A DNA stretch of 64,000 nt from Epiperipatus broadwayi (lineage: Eukaryota; Onychophora; Udeonychophora; Euonychophora; Peripatidae). Shown here piece by piece: positions 13,839 through 25,079 of this stretch. The first letter of the stretch is position 1; each line of letters starts with the position of its first letter. Below the pieces are notes generated by a model that saw only the letters and a list, made by a program, of their open reading frames with translations, had not been told where the DNA came from and did no database searches. A program made the position numbers and the translations under genes. Where the stretch lies: the NCBI GenBank assembly GCA_028023455.1, contig JAQFVV010000012.1, positions 8,840,499-8,904,498 of the forward strand, given 5' to 3'.

Positions 13839-14830
13839 TGATATTAAAGATAAATATTTTATTAAGACAAATTAAAATATTTAACGACAATTATTAATAA
13901 ATTGGAAAGAATATACACATGCTCCAGATAATAATGTTAACCAATTAATTAAAACAGTTTGTATTATGATTTTCTTCTTAAGTAAATGAAATAGTTCCTT
14001 GAATAATAAAATAGTGAATGTCTCTTTATTGGCATTATAAGCTTATAGTTTAAATTTAATTGCAAACATTGAATCAGACACAAGTTATGGTATGAACTAT
14101 ACCTCAACAGTAAGTTCCACAGGTTTATGTAGATCATAGATCATTGTAGCATATCTGTACTTCTTGGAATTTCTTCTGTCAACATTTTCACATTCCTGGT
14201 CCATTTTAAGACTAGACTCTAAAGCTTTTTGGAGTGACCTTATGATGAAAGAAGGTGTCCGCATATGCTTTGGTTTCCACTCCCACATGATAACTTGGTT
14301 TAGTATAGAGTAGTCCTGGATAGAAGCAATTTCTCTATCCAGAACCCATAGAAAACAGCTAGCCAAAAGAACAAGACAGGACATTGCTCAAAGTTATTTC
14401 TTATTTTTATACTCTCGAACAGTTTTGAAATTTCTTTTTGCATATATTTTTTTTTATATTCTGTTTTGTTATTGGAAGGCAAGTTTTGTACATTCTTTTT
14501 TTCATTTTAGCTCTCTTTTTTATAAATTTCTTTGGAGTTATTTTTAATTAGTGTTCAAATGATATTACTCTGATAGTAATCATTTGCATTTTGAATGTCT
14601 TTTATTTATTATCTGGATAAACAATCTGTATGTATTTCTATTCCCCTCAATTTTAACTTTAATTAAATACATAATATCAAACACAAATAACTTTCATTGT
14701 ACATATCCAAAAAAATGAATTACATAAAAAAAATTAAATAGTATTTATTGAACTATTTCTAATTTTTTTTAGCTTTTAAATATTATCCTATACCAATACT
14801 TGTACCATATATATATATACAAATGGTACA
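13839..14830 (-). repeat. LTR-like dispersed repeat B, copy 1
   Basis: Homologous in the same orientation to 39,033-39,850. On the minus strand both copies open with TG, carry a GGTAC-bounded AT stretch, have a TATAAAAA box just after a CTCGAG/TCGAGA sequence (about 14,405-14,420 here), then a small stem-loop built from TCCTGG/GGATA type halves, and end in ATCA. TG...CA ends, an internal TATA box and about 0.8-1.0 kb length suggest a long terminal repeat. An open frame of 95 codons (14,097-14,384) lies just downstream of the TATA box, but it is not conserved in the other copy and is probably chance. No 5 bp target duplication is evident. Confidence 0.55.
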
Positions 14831-15049
14831 ATATATATATATATCAGGGACAAAGCATCCATATATTGAACGGCATGAGTGCTTCCGTAAAAAAATTCAC
14901 TAAAACTTTCAAAAGTGTTAATTAAAATTCAATTTAAAAAACTCACCAAAATATGTACATATTTAACCTCACAAAATCAATCCAACAAGTTGCACATACA
15001 ATAGTGTAGTAAGAACAATAAGCACATTAATGTATATAAGCTATTTTGC

Positions 15050-15547
15050 AAAACATAAAAAAAGAATTCAAACTTTTTTTTTTATTGTATGGAATTTCTA
15101 TTGACTTTCACCTTTTTTACTAACAGTTGAATTGTTTTTATATATGGCCAGGAATGAATTTGACCAACTCATTATATGCTGATTATAAAAAGTTCACACA
15201 ATGCTAAAATCTAATTTACAATTAAAACTTAAGAATGTTAAAAACATTTGTTAAGATAAAAATATACTGATAATGTATTATCTATAATTAAACTAATCAT
15301 GATCTGATTAACATAAAAAAAGAATAAATAATTCAAACTCATTATTTTTTGAATGGAATTTCTGTTGACTTTCAATTATTTATCAACAGTTGAATTGTTT
15401 TTATATATGGCAAGAAATGAGTTTGACCAATGCATTATATGTTGATTATAAGAAGTTCACACAATGCAACAATCTACTTTACAATTAAAACTTAAGAATG
15501 TTAAAAGCATTTGATAGATAAAAATATATTGATAATGTATTATCTAT
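15050..15547 (+). repeat. two-copy tandem duplication, period about 263 bp
   Basis: The block at about 15,050-15,290 recurs at about 15,313-15,547. Shared marks include AACATAAAAAAAGAAT, GGAATTTCT(A/G)TTGACTTTCA, CAGTTGAATTGTTTTTATAT and TTACAATTAAAACTTAAGAA, ending TGATAATGTATTATCTATA. Copies differ by scattered substitutions and small indels, so the duplication is old. No coding content is apparent. Confidence 0.85.
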
Positions 15548-16056
15548 ATTGTAACAGACAGATTTGTACATTCAAATAATAAAATCCAGAGTTCAACACA
15601 TTAAAGCTGATTGAAATGGGATGGTAAGATGCAGAATCCAAACCAAGCTCCAACTCATTTTTCACATGAAAAATAAAAATACTATCAATTGAAAAACTTC
15701 CATAGCAAATAATTGAATACTCTGCTAATACAAACTTAAATCTATCCAAAAATATTTCAATTTATTACATATAAGTTCATAAATACTCTTTTTCAATGCA
15801 CATTTGATTTACCAATATAAATGACCTACATCAGCATACCACTTTATATATAATATTATATTTGTTGTTTTTATCATCAGCATTCCTTCCATTGATAATT
15901 AATCTACAGTCATACTAAACATTCTATTATTTATATATGGTAAGGAATCCATGTTAATAGTTTTCTTGCTCCATCTACAAATGAATTTATATAATGTACA
16001 ATGTATATATTTCATGTAAATTTCAAAGTGATAAATTATCTAATATTGAAACCTAT

Positions 16057-16243
16057 GCAAAACTCTCCATACCGTAATGCCACCTTGTGCCAACCAGAGT
16101 AATCAATGGATGCCAGAAGGCTTGTGCATAAAATCTCCATCTAGTGCCTACTCATCCAATATGGGGATTTTATGCACAAGCCTTCTGGCATCCATTGAGT
16201 ACTCTGGTTGGCACAGGGTGGCACTACAGTATGGAGAGTTTGC
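16057..16243. repeat. palindromic element with about 84 bp arms
   Basis: Left arm 16,057-16,140 and right arm 16,161-16,243 are inverted copies around a 20 bp loop. The arms read GCAAACTCTCCATAC.. outward and GAAGGCTTGTGCATAAAATC toward the centre, with only a few mismatches. The arms are noticeably less AT-rich than the surroundings. It is likely a fold-back MITE or a duplicated and inverted short element. The 63-codon frame here is a by-product of the palindrome. Confidence 0.9.
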
Positions 16244-16954
16244 CTGTTTAATAACAGTTATGTGTTAGCATAAGAGATGGTGATCATGTGATTGAAATCT
16301 ATGCTAAGGAATTATTAAATGTAAGATATAATAGGAAGGATATTTTATATACATTATATAAATTAACATATAGATGGAGTAAGAAAAATATTGAAGAGAG
16401 AATATAGATTTCATTACCATATATAAATAATAGAGGAATCAAATACTGAAAGAAATAAAATCAACAAAGGTAATACTATATATAAAGTGATATGCTAATG
16501 CAGATCCAGTTATGGTGGTGAGTCCAAATGTGAATTGAAAAAGAGAATTCTTGACCATAAATTTTTATATATCAAATTGTGATATTCTGTGGATAGATTT
16601 AAATCTGTATTTGCAGAATATTCAGTTATTTGTAATGGAAGTTTTTGCTTTACTAATGTTTTTATTTTATAGGTCAAAACAATTTAAAGAAATAAAAAAT
16701 CAAATATAAATATAACAGATAATTTATTAAATAAACAATATAATTCTGTTAATATAGATAAATTATGAAAGTTGGACATTCACTAGGAATGTTACTTTTG
16801 TGTGACTTTAATGAGATTTTTTTATTTTTAATTTTAACTGTATGTTGCTACTCAGGATGGTGGACATGCTATAAACTGCCTATAACTACTATTGACTTTT
16901 ATATATTGGTATTTAAAATATTGCAGAATTTATCCTGAGTTTCTTATTTATATA

Positions 16955-17395
16955 TAGAATAACTCAATGTATATATGTGTACTGGAGCAACCTATTCTTC
17001 CCTCAGGCTATGAATAAACAACACTCTATTGACAAAGGATCATGAATAGGATGGATCTTTTTATTCTCTAAGCTTTTAATAGTTATAAGTTTGCTTCAGT
17101 TTTCATTGATAAAAATTCAGAGTGCACTCAATATATCAATTAAATGTTAAACTAACAATTAAATATATGAAAATAGACATTAAATTTCATTTTTAATGTA
17201 TTGTTTTAATAAACAAACAAAAGTTAATAATTATAAATATTCAATTATCCATGGTCCATGCATATGTAATTAATAGAGTAAGGCAATTTCCTTTCAGGCC
17301 ACAAATAAATATCTGTTGACAAAAGGAGTCAGAATAAAATGGATCCACCTATTCTTTAAACTTTTGGCAGTTACACATCATAAAATTAGCAGACA
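16955..17395 (+). repeat. old direct duplication, period about 291 bp
   Basis: The block at about 17,005-17,100 (CAGGCTATGAATAAACAACA, TATTGACAAAGGATCATGAA, then ATGGATC and TTATTCTCTAAGCTTTTAAT) recurs diverged at about 17,296-17,390 (CAGGCCACAAATAAATATCT, GTTGACAAAAGGAGTCAGAA, then ATGGATC and CTATTCTTTAAACTTTTGGC). Same orientation, many substitutions. No coding content. Confidence 0.65.
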
Positions 17396-17572
17396 ATAAC
17401 TCACATTTTACAAAGCTACATATTGTATTGATCTGTACATGTTCAGTACTTATCAATATGTGCATACACCTATCCATGACATAATTTTCTTTACAAATTA
17501 CAGTACATAAATAAAATAATTTAATATATCCAGCACAGTTCTTCTTTTCAAAATAGTTCATATATATCTAAT

Positions 17573-17818
17573 ATAGAAATAAAACAAACTAACTCCTTTT
17601 TAAAACTTGATTTTTTATGACTATAATCATGAATTAATTTTTAATTAATTTAATTTTCTTTTTTTTTTTGGAATATGTGATATTTATTGTATATATATTT
17701 TATTTTAGTGTGCCTTGAAAAAGACTATAAAAAATAGTCAAAACGTTGGATTTCTTTTTCATGATTATAGTCATAAAAAATCAAATTTTAAAAAGGAGTT
17801 AGTTTGTTTTATTTATAT
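17573..17818. mobile_element. inverted-repeat element with decayed hammerhead-like core
   Basis: Arms of about 57 bp: AAACAAACTAACTCCTTTTT.. on the left (about 17,576-17,632) and its inverse ending AAAAGGAGTTAGTTTGTTTT on the right (about 17,759-17,815). Just inside the right arm lies CTTGAAA (17,714-17,720), a six-base-pair hairpin GACTAT/ATAGTC (17,723-17,728 and 17,734-17,739), then AAAAC and GTTGG. This layout matches the CUGAUGA - stem II - GAAAC plan of hammerhead ribozymes with base changes in the core. Such motifs are known in Penelope-like and retrozyme-type repeats. Similar parts are seen at 37,786 and 59,528. As written the core is too mutated to be catalytic. Confidence 0.6.
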
Positions 17819-18266
17819 ATTAAATAAATAAATTATGATTATAAGCAAAAATAATTACTTAGAAAATAATGCAGAGAACATATATATAAACCAGTGTGAG
17901 TGTATATGTTCATTTGATCAGATTTTCTCAAAAAAAATAAATAACAACAAACAAATAAAACAAATCCAAAAAACTTGATTACTACACACTTTCTCAGTTC
18001 ACAAAATTAAAAATACGTCCCAGTTACCATTTTCTTTAAAAATTTCATTTATTTTTTCTTGCTGACACATAGACGACTTTAAAAGAAAATGATGATTGTA
18101 TTTTTTTAAAAATAAAATTTGCTGCATTTTTCTTTATTTCTATAAAAGCACATTTCTTACTGTTTCTCTAGCAAAATATGCACTTTCCTTAAAGAAACAG
18201 TTAATTTCAGAATACTCCCCCCCCCGACACTTGAATTAAATTAACAGTTATAGTTTTATCACTTAC

Positions 18267-18385
18267 ATGAAGCACTTTATAAATTTTCTTAGACCTTTTA
18301 GAAATGCAATAACCATTAGCAGCTTTATGCTTCAAACCCATTTCAAATAAAATTGCAGATTTTAAACTTAAATGAAGAAAAATAC
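18267..18385 (-). CDS. candidate internal exon, unrecognised protein
   Basis: On the minus strand a 119 bp segment is bounded by AATACAG at its 5' side and a consensus donor GTAAGT (plus 18,261-18,266) at its 3' side, and one frame is open throughout (39 codons after two leading bases, ending LYKV-like ...SKKIYKVLH). The frame contains FEMGLKHKAANGYCISKR, which reads like protein rather than AT-rich noise, but I recognise no family. The polypyrimidine tract before the acceptor is weak. It lies on the same strand as the PDZ exon at 27,049-27,147 and downstream of it, so it could belong to the same gene. Chance is a real alternative. Confidence 0.3.
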
Positions 18386-19344
18386 CTGTATTGCTTTCAC
18401 TTACAATGTAAAAGGTTGAGTTCAAACAATTCAATGAAATCATGAGCCATGACAGCCTGAGACTTAGATAATAGCACTGCAATTACCACACCATAAAATA
18501 AAATATACTAATTGATTTTGGAATTTTAATGTTTTTATTTTTTGTTCATTTTTTTTTTTTTTTTAAGTAGCAAATATTGATAGAGTAGATGTGGTATTTC
18601 CAATGTACATCTATAATTTTGTTAACTTTATTGCAAAGGCAAAAACTTTGATAAAGATTAAAGAGATCTTTATTTAAATCTTTTTAACGTCTACCCATTT
18701 TGGTTTAAAAAATATAATGAGAAAAATTTGTCAGAACAATATTTTTCTTAGTAGTTCATTATTTTAAAATGATATAAATTATACTTTAAAACTGAATTAT
18801 TGTATATGCCTTCAGACAATGGTCATAATAATATCAACAAATTAAAAATCCTTTTTCTTTTCAAAAACTTTATTTTTTTATATCAATACTGAACATATAT
18901 ATAATACAAAACTCCAACATTTCAACTGTTTTTATCTTCATACAATCATTTTCAAGGATCTGCAACAACAATTACGATGCACTTTATATCACACAAAAAA
19001 TTTATTTCCCCTATATATATATGTTAATACTTGTAAATAATTTGTAATTAATAAAGTTTATTTTATATATAAAAAAAATTGTATATATTTTTCACTTACA
19101 TCATTTGAATAATACCATAAATAGAGAAGTTAATTATTTGCTTAATATAATTAAATTGATTTTTTTTTTGCTAATAAAATATATGACCATTATAAGTATA
19201 AACATTTGAAAGATAAAATATGCCATCGAAGATGATAGCAGTTTACTTAAATAAAGTAAAAATTAATATGTACTCTTTCGTCTGTTTAGGTTAGCAATTA
19301 TCATTCCATTGTTATTTAAATCATCAATTATTTTAATTATTTTC

Positions 19345-19460
19345 ACACATATTCTTCATCATCATCAGAATTCATTAGTTTAATATCTTATTGGTGTATG
19401 ATGCTTTTTTCATCAACGTTTTCCAGTTCTGTCTATCGTATTTATATTTTGAAACATATA
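19345..19460 (-). pseudogene. 3' end fragment of a non-LTR retrotransposon
   Basis: The minus strand reads DRQNWKTLMKKASYTN followed closely by a stop and an ATGATGATGAAG simple tail. This resembles the extreme C-terminus and 3' tail of RTE-like elements. Only the last hundred or so bases are present, as in a severely 5'-truncated insertion. The assignment rests on one short peptide, so it is tentative. Confidence 0.4.
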
Positions 19461-20800
19461 TAATAATTTAATCCCTTGAATTATACTGATTTTTATTAAT
19501 GTTTTAAATACAAAGTATTCTTACTTAAGAAGCCTAAAGATGAATAAGTTAATGAGTTGGTGATTACAGATGATTGATATGCAAATATAATGAATGAAAT
19601 TCTCCACTTTTGATGTGCGTGCGTGTAAATATGTACAGATATCTTAATTTTTTTTGAAAGATAATGTGCATTCTTAGCTATGATTTATTTAATACAATGT
19701 GGGTCTCTCACCTTGATAATAAATCTAAAACATTATATATTTATATATTAGATCATTTCTATTGCTAGAATAAGAAATAGCTATAAAGTGAAAAAAAAAA
19801 ATAGAAAAGAAGCAATTCACTATACGTATTTAAAAAGTAAAAAATATTATTATTGAAAAAACCTTGTAATTTATTATATTGTCAAAAGAAATTCTATAGG
19901 TTATAAGAATATTTCTTTTCTTTAAAAAATATTGCCAAGAAGATTAAAAAAAAAAAGACATTGAATTTAAAATAAAATACCAATTTTATACGATCTAGAC
20001 AATTTTTATATTTTCCAAGAATTTATTGCTCTTTTTTAACTCATTAAAAAATAAATTTGATTTTCTCCATTTTTTTTATATACTCGTATATTACAAAAGA
20101 CGTTTTATGTAGGCAATTATATTTCTCTGTAATTGAAAAAAAAAATATGTTAAAAAATATTAAATATATATATATATGTAGATAGCATGTTCCACACAGT
20201 TTACTTTTGGCTAAAATTAGATAATGTTCACAATTTAAAAAAATTGATGAAAAAAAAAACAAGACATATTTTTTTAAAATGTATCAACAACCAGATAATT
20301 AAAATTGAAAGATAAAGATAAATGAAAGACAGCCACAATTACTAATAAAGATTGTATTCTATTAGTATTTTGTTTAAAATATGATCACTACATTAATATT
20401 CAGTACAAATGATCTAGTGAAATTATAGTTCAATTTAGAAGACATTTATTTATTTTCCAATACTAGATGGCTAGAAATGTTTGGTGTAGACTGGCTTAAA
20501 TATCGTTCATCAATTTTTAAAAAGTTATTCAATTTTACTCTGGTTATGAACCCACTAATTTTATAAGAATTCTAACTAATATGCTGAGTCAGAAGTAGCT
20601 TTATATTTAATTTAGATTAACTAGTAAATCTAAAATATAAATTATGAAATGAACAATATTTCTTCTAATGAATGACTAAAAAAAATTATTAATATATTTC
20701 CATCAAATGGTTTGTGTAAAATTATGAAGGCAGTAAGTTTGTTACTTATCAAATTAAACTGTAGTAATTGGCTTTCTATATATACTGAAAATATGTGTAA
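19461..20800. other. AT-rich sequence without recognisable feature
   Basis: Contains long A and T runs and a short TA repeat near 20,165. No gene, repeat pair or RNA gene could be supported. Confidence 0.5.
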
Positions 20801-20804
20801 AAGA

Positions 20805-20915
20805 TTCTGATCTGGCCAACTGATAAGTGTTGGTTCAGCATGAAATATGCATCTTGGGGATCATACGTCTTTTTCACATGTCTTTGGTCATATGTTTGTT
20901 ATTACATCCTTCCAT
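20805..20915 (+). repeat. partial copy of the tRNA-headed fold-back family
   Basis: Reads CTGATAAGTGTTGGTTCAGC, ATGAAATATGCATCTTGGGG and TTTTCACATGTCTTTGGTCA, matching the body of the copies at 26,770-26,990 (opposite strand), 55,413-55,845 (opposite strand) and 56,100-56,200 (same strand). The tRNA-like head and the terminal repeats are missing here. Confidence 0.65.
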
Positions 20916-21084
20916 AAGGTGTTAAAAGTAGATAGAAACCAGTCCCTATCTTGCGCAAGTGGTATAGTAAAAATTACACTATCTCTAGTCTAATGAATGA
21001 CTAATAAAAATTATTAATACAAATTATAATATTAATAAGCCAAAACATTGTGCTATATAAAATAATTGTCTCATTTAATATAAA

Positions 21085-21715
21085 TTATGTAATATATAGG
21101 GTATATGAGCACAGACTTTCACATGATTCACCACTCTCTGCTCTATCTCATAACACTGATACACTTGAACACATATATGTCGAAAAGATAAATAATCATC
21201 AATATACCAATTCTTACTTATAGATCTGAGACTTGGACACTTAATAGAAGAGCAATACAGAGACTTCAGATTGCTCAAAGAAGTATGGAGAGATGCATGC
21301 TGGGAGTAACAACAAGAGATCGAAAACGCAATGTATGGGTAAGAGAACAAACAGGTGTTACTGACCTCATTGAAAAATTTAAAAGATTGAAGTGGAGTTG
21401 GGCTGGACATATTGCTAGAAGAGATGATAGTAGATGGACAATTGAAATCTTAAACTGGATTCCAAGAGATTGTACAAGACCCAGAAAAAACCCACATGTG
21501 AGATGGATGGATGAAATAAGAATGTGTGCAGGGGTGATGTAGAGAAGAGAAGCTAAAGATCGGAGAAGATGGATTGAACTTGGAGAGACCTTCATCCTGC
21601 AGTGGATTGATAATGGTTGATTGATGATAATACATATTTCATACTAAACCAGCAATCATCAGTGTGTCAAGTGAAAGTCTGTGCTCATATACCCTATATA
21701 TTACATATATTGATA
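21085..21715. mobile_element. fold-back element with a nested RTE 3' fragment
   Basis: The ends are inverted repeats: AATATATAGGGTATATGAGC, then ACAGACTTTCA on the left (about 21,090-21,125) and TGAAAGTCTGTGCTCATATA then CCCTATATATTA on the right (about 21,672-21,705). The body (ACACATATATGTCGAAAAGA, TAAATAATCATC, later ATACTAAACCAGCAATCATC) matches other family members. An RTE 3' end (21,203-21,635) interrupts the body, so the retrotransposon landed in an existing copy. The right arm resembles a tRNA B-box region, as better preserved at 57,185. Confidence 0.8.
21203..21635 (+). pseudogene. RTE-like retrotransposon 3' end, nested
   Basis: An open frame of 85 codons (21,285-21,542), extended upstream in the same frame, covers the C-terminal part of an RTE-like protein. 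It reads ILTYRSETWTLNRRAIQRLQ (motif region after the reverse transcriptase), MERCMLGVTTRDRKRN, LKWSWAGHIARRDDSRW, and HVRWMDEIR. The function of this C-terminal region is not well defined; it follows the polymerase in the intact protein. The 3' tail (TGATAATGGTTGATTGATGA) and flank match the element at 4,695-4,800, so they are one family. The fragment retains an intact frame and is the best preserved non-LTR piece in the window, suggesting relatively late insertion into the fold-back element around it. The upstream polymerase and endonuclease are absent. Confidence 0.9.
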
Positions 21716-23775
21716 TAGGTATATAATAAGCATGTATTTCAGTTAATACAAATTATGAAATATTTATTTTTTTGATGCACTGGTTTTGTTAAGATCAAGG
21801 ATTTTTAACAATGTCAGCATAGATTCTTGAAAATGAAAAAAATTTGGTAAAAGATTGACGACACTAAATAGCTAATTAATTTTAAAAGGCTGATGGTTAA
21901 GTTAAATATATTTATAAATAACATTTAATAATATTTAAATATGGATTTAAAACAAATAATAAAATGAAATGAATTTTAAAACATTCTATAGTACCTTTTT
22001 CTTGTTTTGTTTTTAGTATTCACTAAAAACTTGATTGCAACTAAAAAAACAAAACAATGAATAAATTGCTACTTATAGGACACCTGCAGAAGTTTAAAAT
22101 AAACATTTCTTAACATGTGGTAATAATTATTGCAAACAGTTGAAGATAGTTCCCAAATTAATAAATTATTTATGTTTAATATGGAGTAAAGATTTTTGAC
22201 TTGATGATCCACTTCCAAGAATAATTAATGTAATAAAAGTATTGCATTCTGCTTATCACTTTGGTTTCCAAATTCCAGTAAAAATTAAAGGCACATAAAA
22301 ATTTAGTGATGAAGAGAAGATCACTCATCAAGCTTATAAACTGCCAATTGGTGAAGTTTTTTTATTGGTTTAATTATTCTGTAAGTCTGAATTTATAATT
22401 AAGAAACAATATGATTGATGCTGTTTGCATTCTCAATCCTGGGTGGTTTCATATAATAACAGAGTTACAGCCTCTGGAGTTCAAAGTTCATTGATTGCAG
22501 CCCAGCTGTCACTTTAAATGCTCAAATTTGTCGTGAACTATCAAGTTATAAATCTTTCAATTATTTATTTACTTAAATATAGCAGACTAGACAATGGTTC
22601 CATGATGAAAAAATAAGAAAATGTTTCTTCAGAGAAATTTTCACAACATGCATTGCTGCAGCAAACTTAATGCACAAATTGATAAAATTCAAAAGTTTAC
22701 TTAACATTATACTTGATGTGAGTAATTGACAAACACTAGTAATAATATTTTCTCTTATTATATAACACAAGAGCTGATAATATAAATAAACTTCAGTAAA
22801 CAATTGGCAGATTCCAAACATTACTACAAGCCTTTTCAATTAATTTATATTAATACTTTGATCAAATCTGTAGAAGTAATTTATTCAAAACATTTTTGGG
22901 GGGCATTAAAATCATATCCACAATAATATAGTTAAAAAAACAACAACAAAACTTTAAACAGAATTCTCTCAACAATAAAAGTATTTTTAGTCCTTGTCCC
23001 CAAACTTTGTTATAATTAGAGATGAATATGAGTTTATAAATCTCCTAGCCTAAGTTTAGTAACAAATTTACTTTTTTTGCAAAATGCAGAACCATAATTA
23101 CTTACATCTTTAATTCTAAAATTAGCATCATAGGTAGATTATAATTAATCTGACACCAATAATTGAAAAACGTTATTATCTGGATAAAATTATTAATCAT
23201 TTTGATTTATTGCAATTATATGTTTTTTGAAAAATTCAAACTTTATTTAAATTATTCAAATATATTCAGTTGTTAGTAATAATGTACTTTGTTTTTAAGA
23301 TATTGCTGACATGATTAATAATAATTTGTGCATAGGAATTAAACCTGACACTTTAGATTTGTGAATATTGAACTTAAGGTAATACAGAGAACATCACTTT
23401 ATATTCAGCATTCATAGACTCAAAAATCCAAGGTTTAATTCCCATGTAAGAACAATTATTGGTCAGAGTCAACTTCTTAAGAAGAGAGGATAAGAATACT
23501 ACTCAAAACTTTGTGTTACATACTAACTTGGATGATATTATTAATAGTTGAATGTTTATGAAAAGTGTAAATAAATTGTTCTAAAACATATGTTTATAAG
23601 TATATCATATCAAACAAACATTTTGATTTGTTTTAATTATTGCTACATAAAATTTTTGTGCTGCTATAAATATAAGCATATTCTATATATTGTTATTACT
23701 ACAATAAATAAATGTATTCAATAAACAAAAAGGAAATACAAAACTATTAGTAAAGTTAATGTTTATTTAAATTTT
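21716..23775. other. AT-rich unique sequence, no supported gene
   Basis: No repeat copy recognised. At 23,370-23,470 a stretch ending CCAAGGTTTAATTCCCATG is weakly reminiscent of a tRNA B box, but no tRNA fold could be drawn with confidence. Confidence 0.4.
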
Positions 23776-23781
23776 TCTCAG

Positions 23782-23893
23782 AATTTGGATTTGTACTGAA
23801 CAGGGAAGTATTATTGAAATGCAAAAACTTTTTATATCAAATAAAAGAATTTCGGATTGATATTAATAATAACAAGTCATTTGAAACACAACC
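23782..23893 (+). CDS. candidate exon or coding remnant, unrecognised
   Basis: A TTTTTCTCAG acceptor-like sequence ends at about 23,780 and is followed by a frame open for 37 codons, reading FGFVLNREVLLKCKNFLYQ and IKEFRIDINNNKSFETQP before a stop. A second frame is also open over part of the same stretch. The reading is protein-like, and a further candidate on the same strand follows 140 bp on (24,030-24,259). I see no strong donor site, so it may be part of a decayed coding sequence rather than a working exon. No family recognised. Confidence 0.3.
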
Positions 23894-24029
23894 TTAATGC
23901 CAACAAATCTTAAAACATTCAATTATTTTACAATTTTTAAAAATTAATTATAAAAATTAGACAGTGGAAGTAAATTATAAGATAATATCTGATTAAATTG
24001 AAGAAAACAAAACTTTTTAATTCGCTTAG

Positions 24030-24259
24030 TGTACCTAGAAAATGCATTTCTTCCCATGCTTGATAAGAGATATCTTTTTATTATTTGTAATTCAGTAAAA
24101 GAGTTTGCAATGAAATATATTAATAATATCTGGATTGAAACAAAGCAAAATCCACAAACCTTGCATGAATTTCAAAATGAAGAGAAAAATTTGGAGAATG
24201 CGATGTTTATTCAAGAACTATGTGTACAGATTGCAAAAGATGATTTACAAACATTTTGA
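24030..24259 (+). CDS. candidate last exon, unrecognised protein
   Basis: The acceptor-like sequence CTTTTTAATTCGCTTAG ends at 24,029, and from there one frame runs open for about 76 codons to a TGA at 24,257-24,259. It reads YLENAFLPMLDKRYLFIICN, then EFAMKYINNIWIETKQNPQT, then LHEFQNEEKNLENAMF and QIAKDDLQTF. The composition looks like a soluble helical protein with charged C-terminus; there is no membrane segment. An AATAAA hexamer follows at about 24,282, which would fit a short 3' untranslated region. These three signs together suggest the terminal exon of a plus-strand gene. I do not recognise the family. Alternatives are a captured gene fragment or a chance frame. Confidence 0.4.
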
Positions 24260-24565
24260 ATTAAAAATGGGTTTTGTAAAATAAACATTTTTTAAACAAA
24301 GGTATAGCAGTAAATTATTAGACAATAACAACCAAATCAATGTGTCATAAATAATATTGTATTAAAATCTTCCAAATTAATTTTCTTTTAAAATAATGTT
24401 CACGAGTATCTATGAGCATGCACACACACATATGGTTTCTACCCATATAAGTATGCATATTCTTCCTTAAAGACAGATAAAATAATTAGGCAATAGGTAC
24501 CATGATTAAAAAAACATTATTGTTATTGATTATTAACCATCTTAACATAATTTCTTCTAGCATAT

Positions 24566-24694
24566 AGATTTTAGAGCTACATTATAAACCTTAATGAACT
24601 ATTTACATTCTTTGATGCATTCTTCGATAATTTTGATAATTTTATCAAAGAATGTAAATAGTTCATTAAGGTTTATAATGTAGCTCTAAAATCT
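24566..24694. repeat. perfect palindrome, 51 bp arms and 27 bp loop
   Basis: Left arm 24,566-24,616 (starting AGATTTTAGAGCTACATTAT) and right arm 24,644-24,694 are exact inverted copies; I find no mismatch. The loop holds ATAATTTTGATAATTTT. The perfect match means either recent origin or maintenance by gene conversion. An RNA from either strand would form a long hairpin. It may be a small MITE; no target duplication is obvious. Confidence 0.95.
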
Positions 24695-25079
24695 TTCTTG
24701 TATGTGTATATAAATACATACACTTATGTGTATTTCCATAAAAAATCACAACTTCCAATATAACAATCAATGTAAAGTAACTTTAAATGTTAGCATAACA
24801 GATCTATGGTAATTGTGCAATCAGAAATAAAATCCAAATGCATTAGTTGTGGAGCAAATATTATTTTCATATAATTTTTTTATTAGCTATCAGTTTTCAA
24901 AATTTTTTTTATTTTGACAATTGTCTATCAGCATAATTTAAACTGATATGTCATAAAATAGTCACTTTAATTCCAAGTATTATAGCTCTTTAGATTTGTA
25001 TGTTTTTTAATGATACTTGTTTACCTTGCATAACTACACTGACTATAAAAGAATTTTATATAACAAAAATGAAATAGAA

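Noticed and set aside
14097-14384. 95-codon minus-strand frame with a hydrophobic N-terminus
   Set aside because: It is inside LTR-like repeat B, just after the TATA box, and the homologous part of the other copy has no such frame.
23111-23155. 45 bp minus-strand segment with acceptor- and donor-like ends
   Set aside because: Open frame of only 14 codons with composition of the background.
23385-23450. tRNA-like stretch ending GGTTTAATTCCCATG
   Set aside because: No consistent cloverleaf or A box; could not be supported as a tRNA or SINE head.
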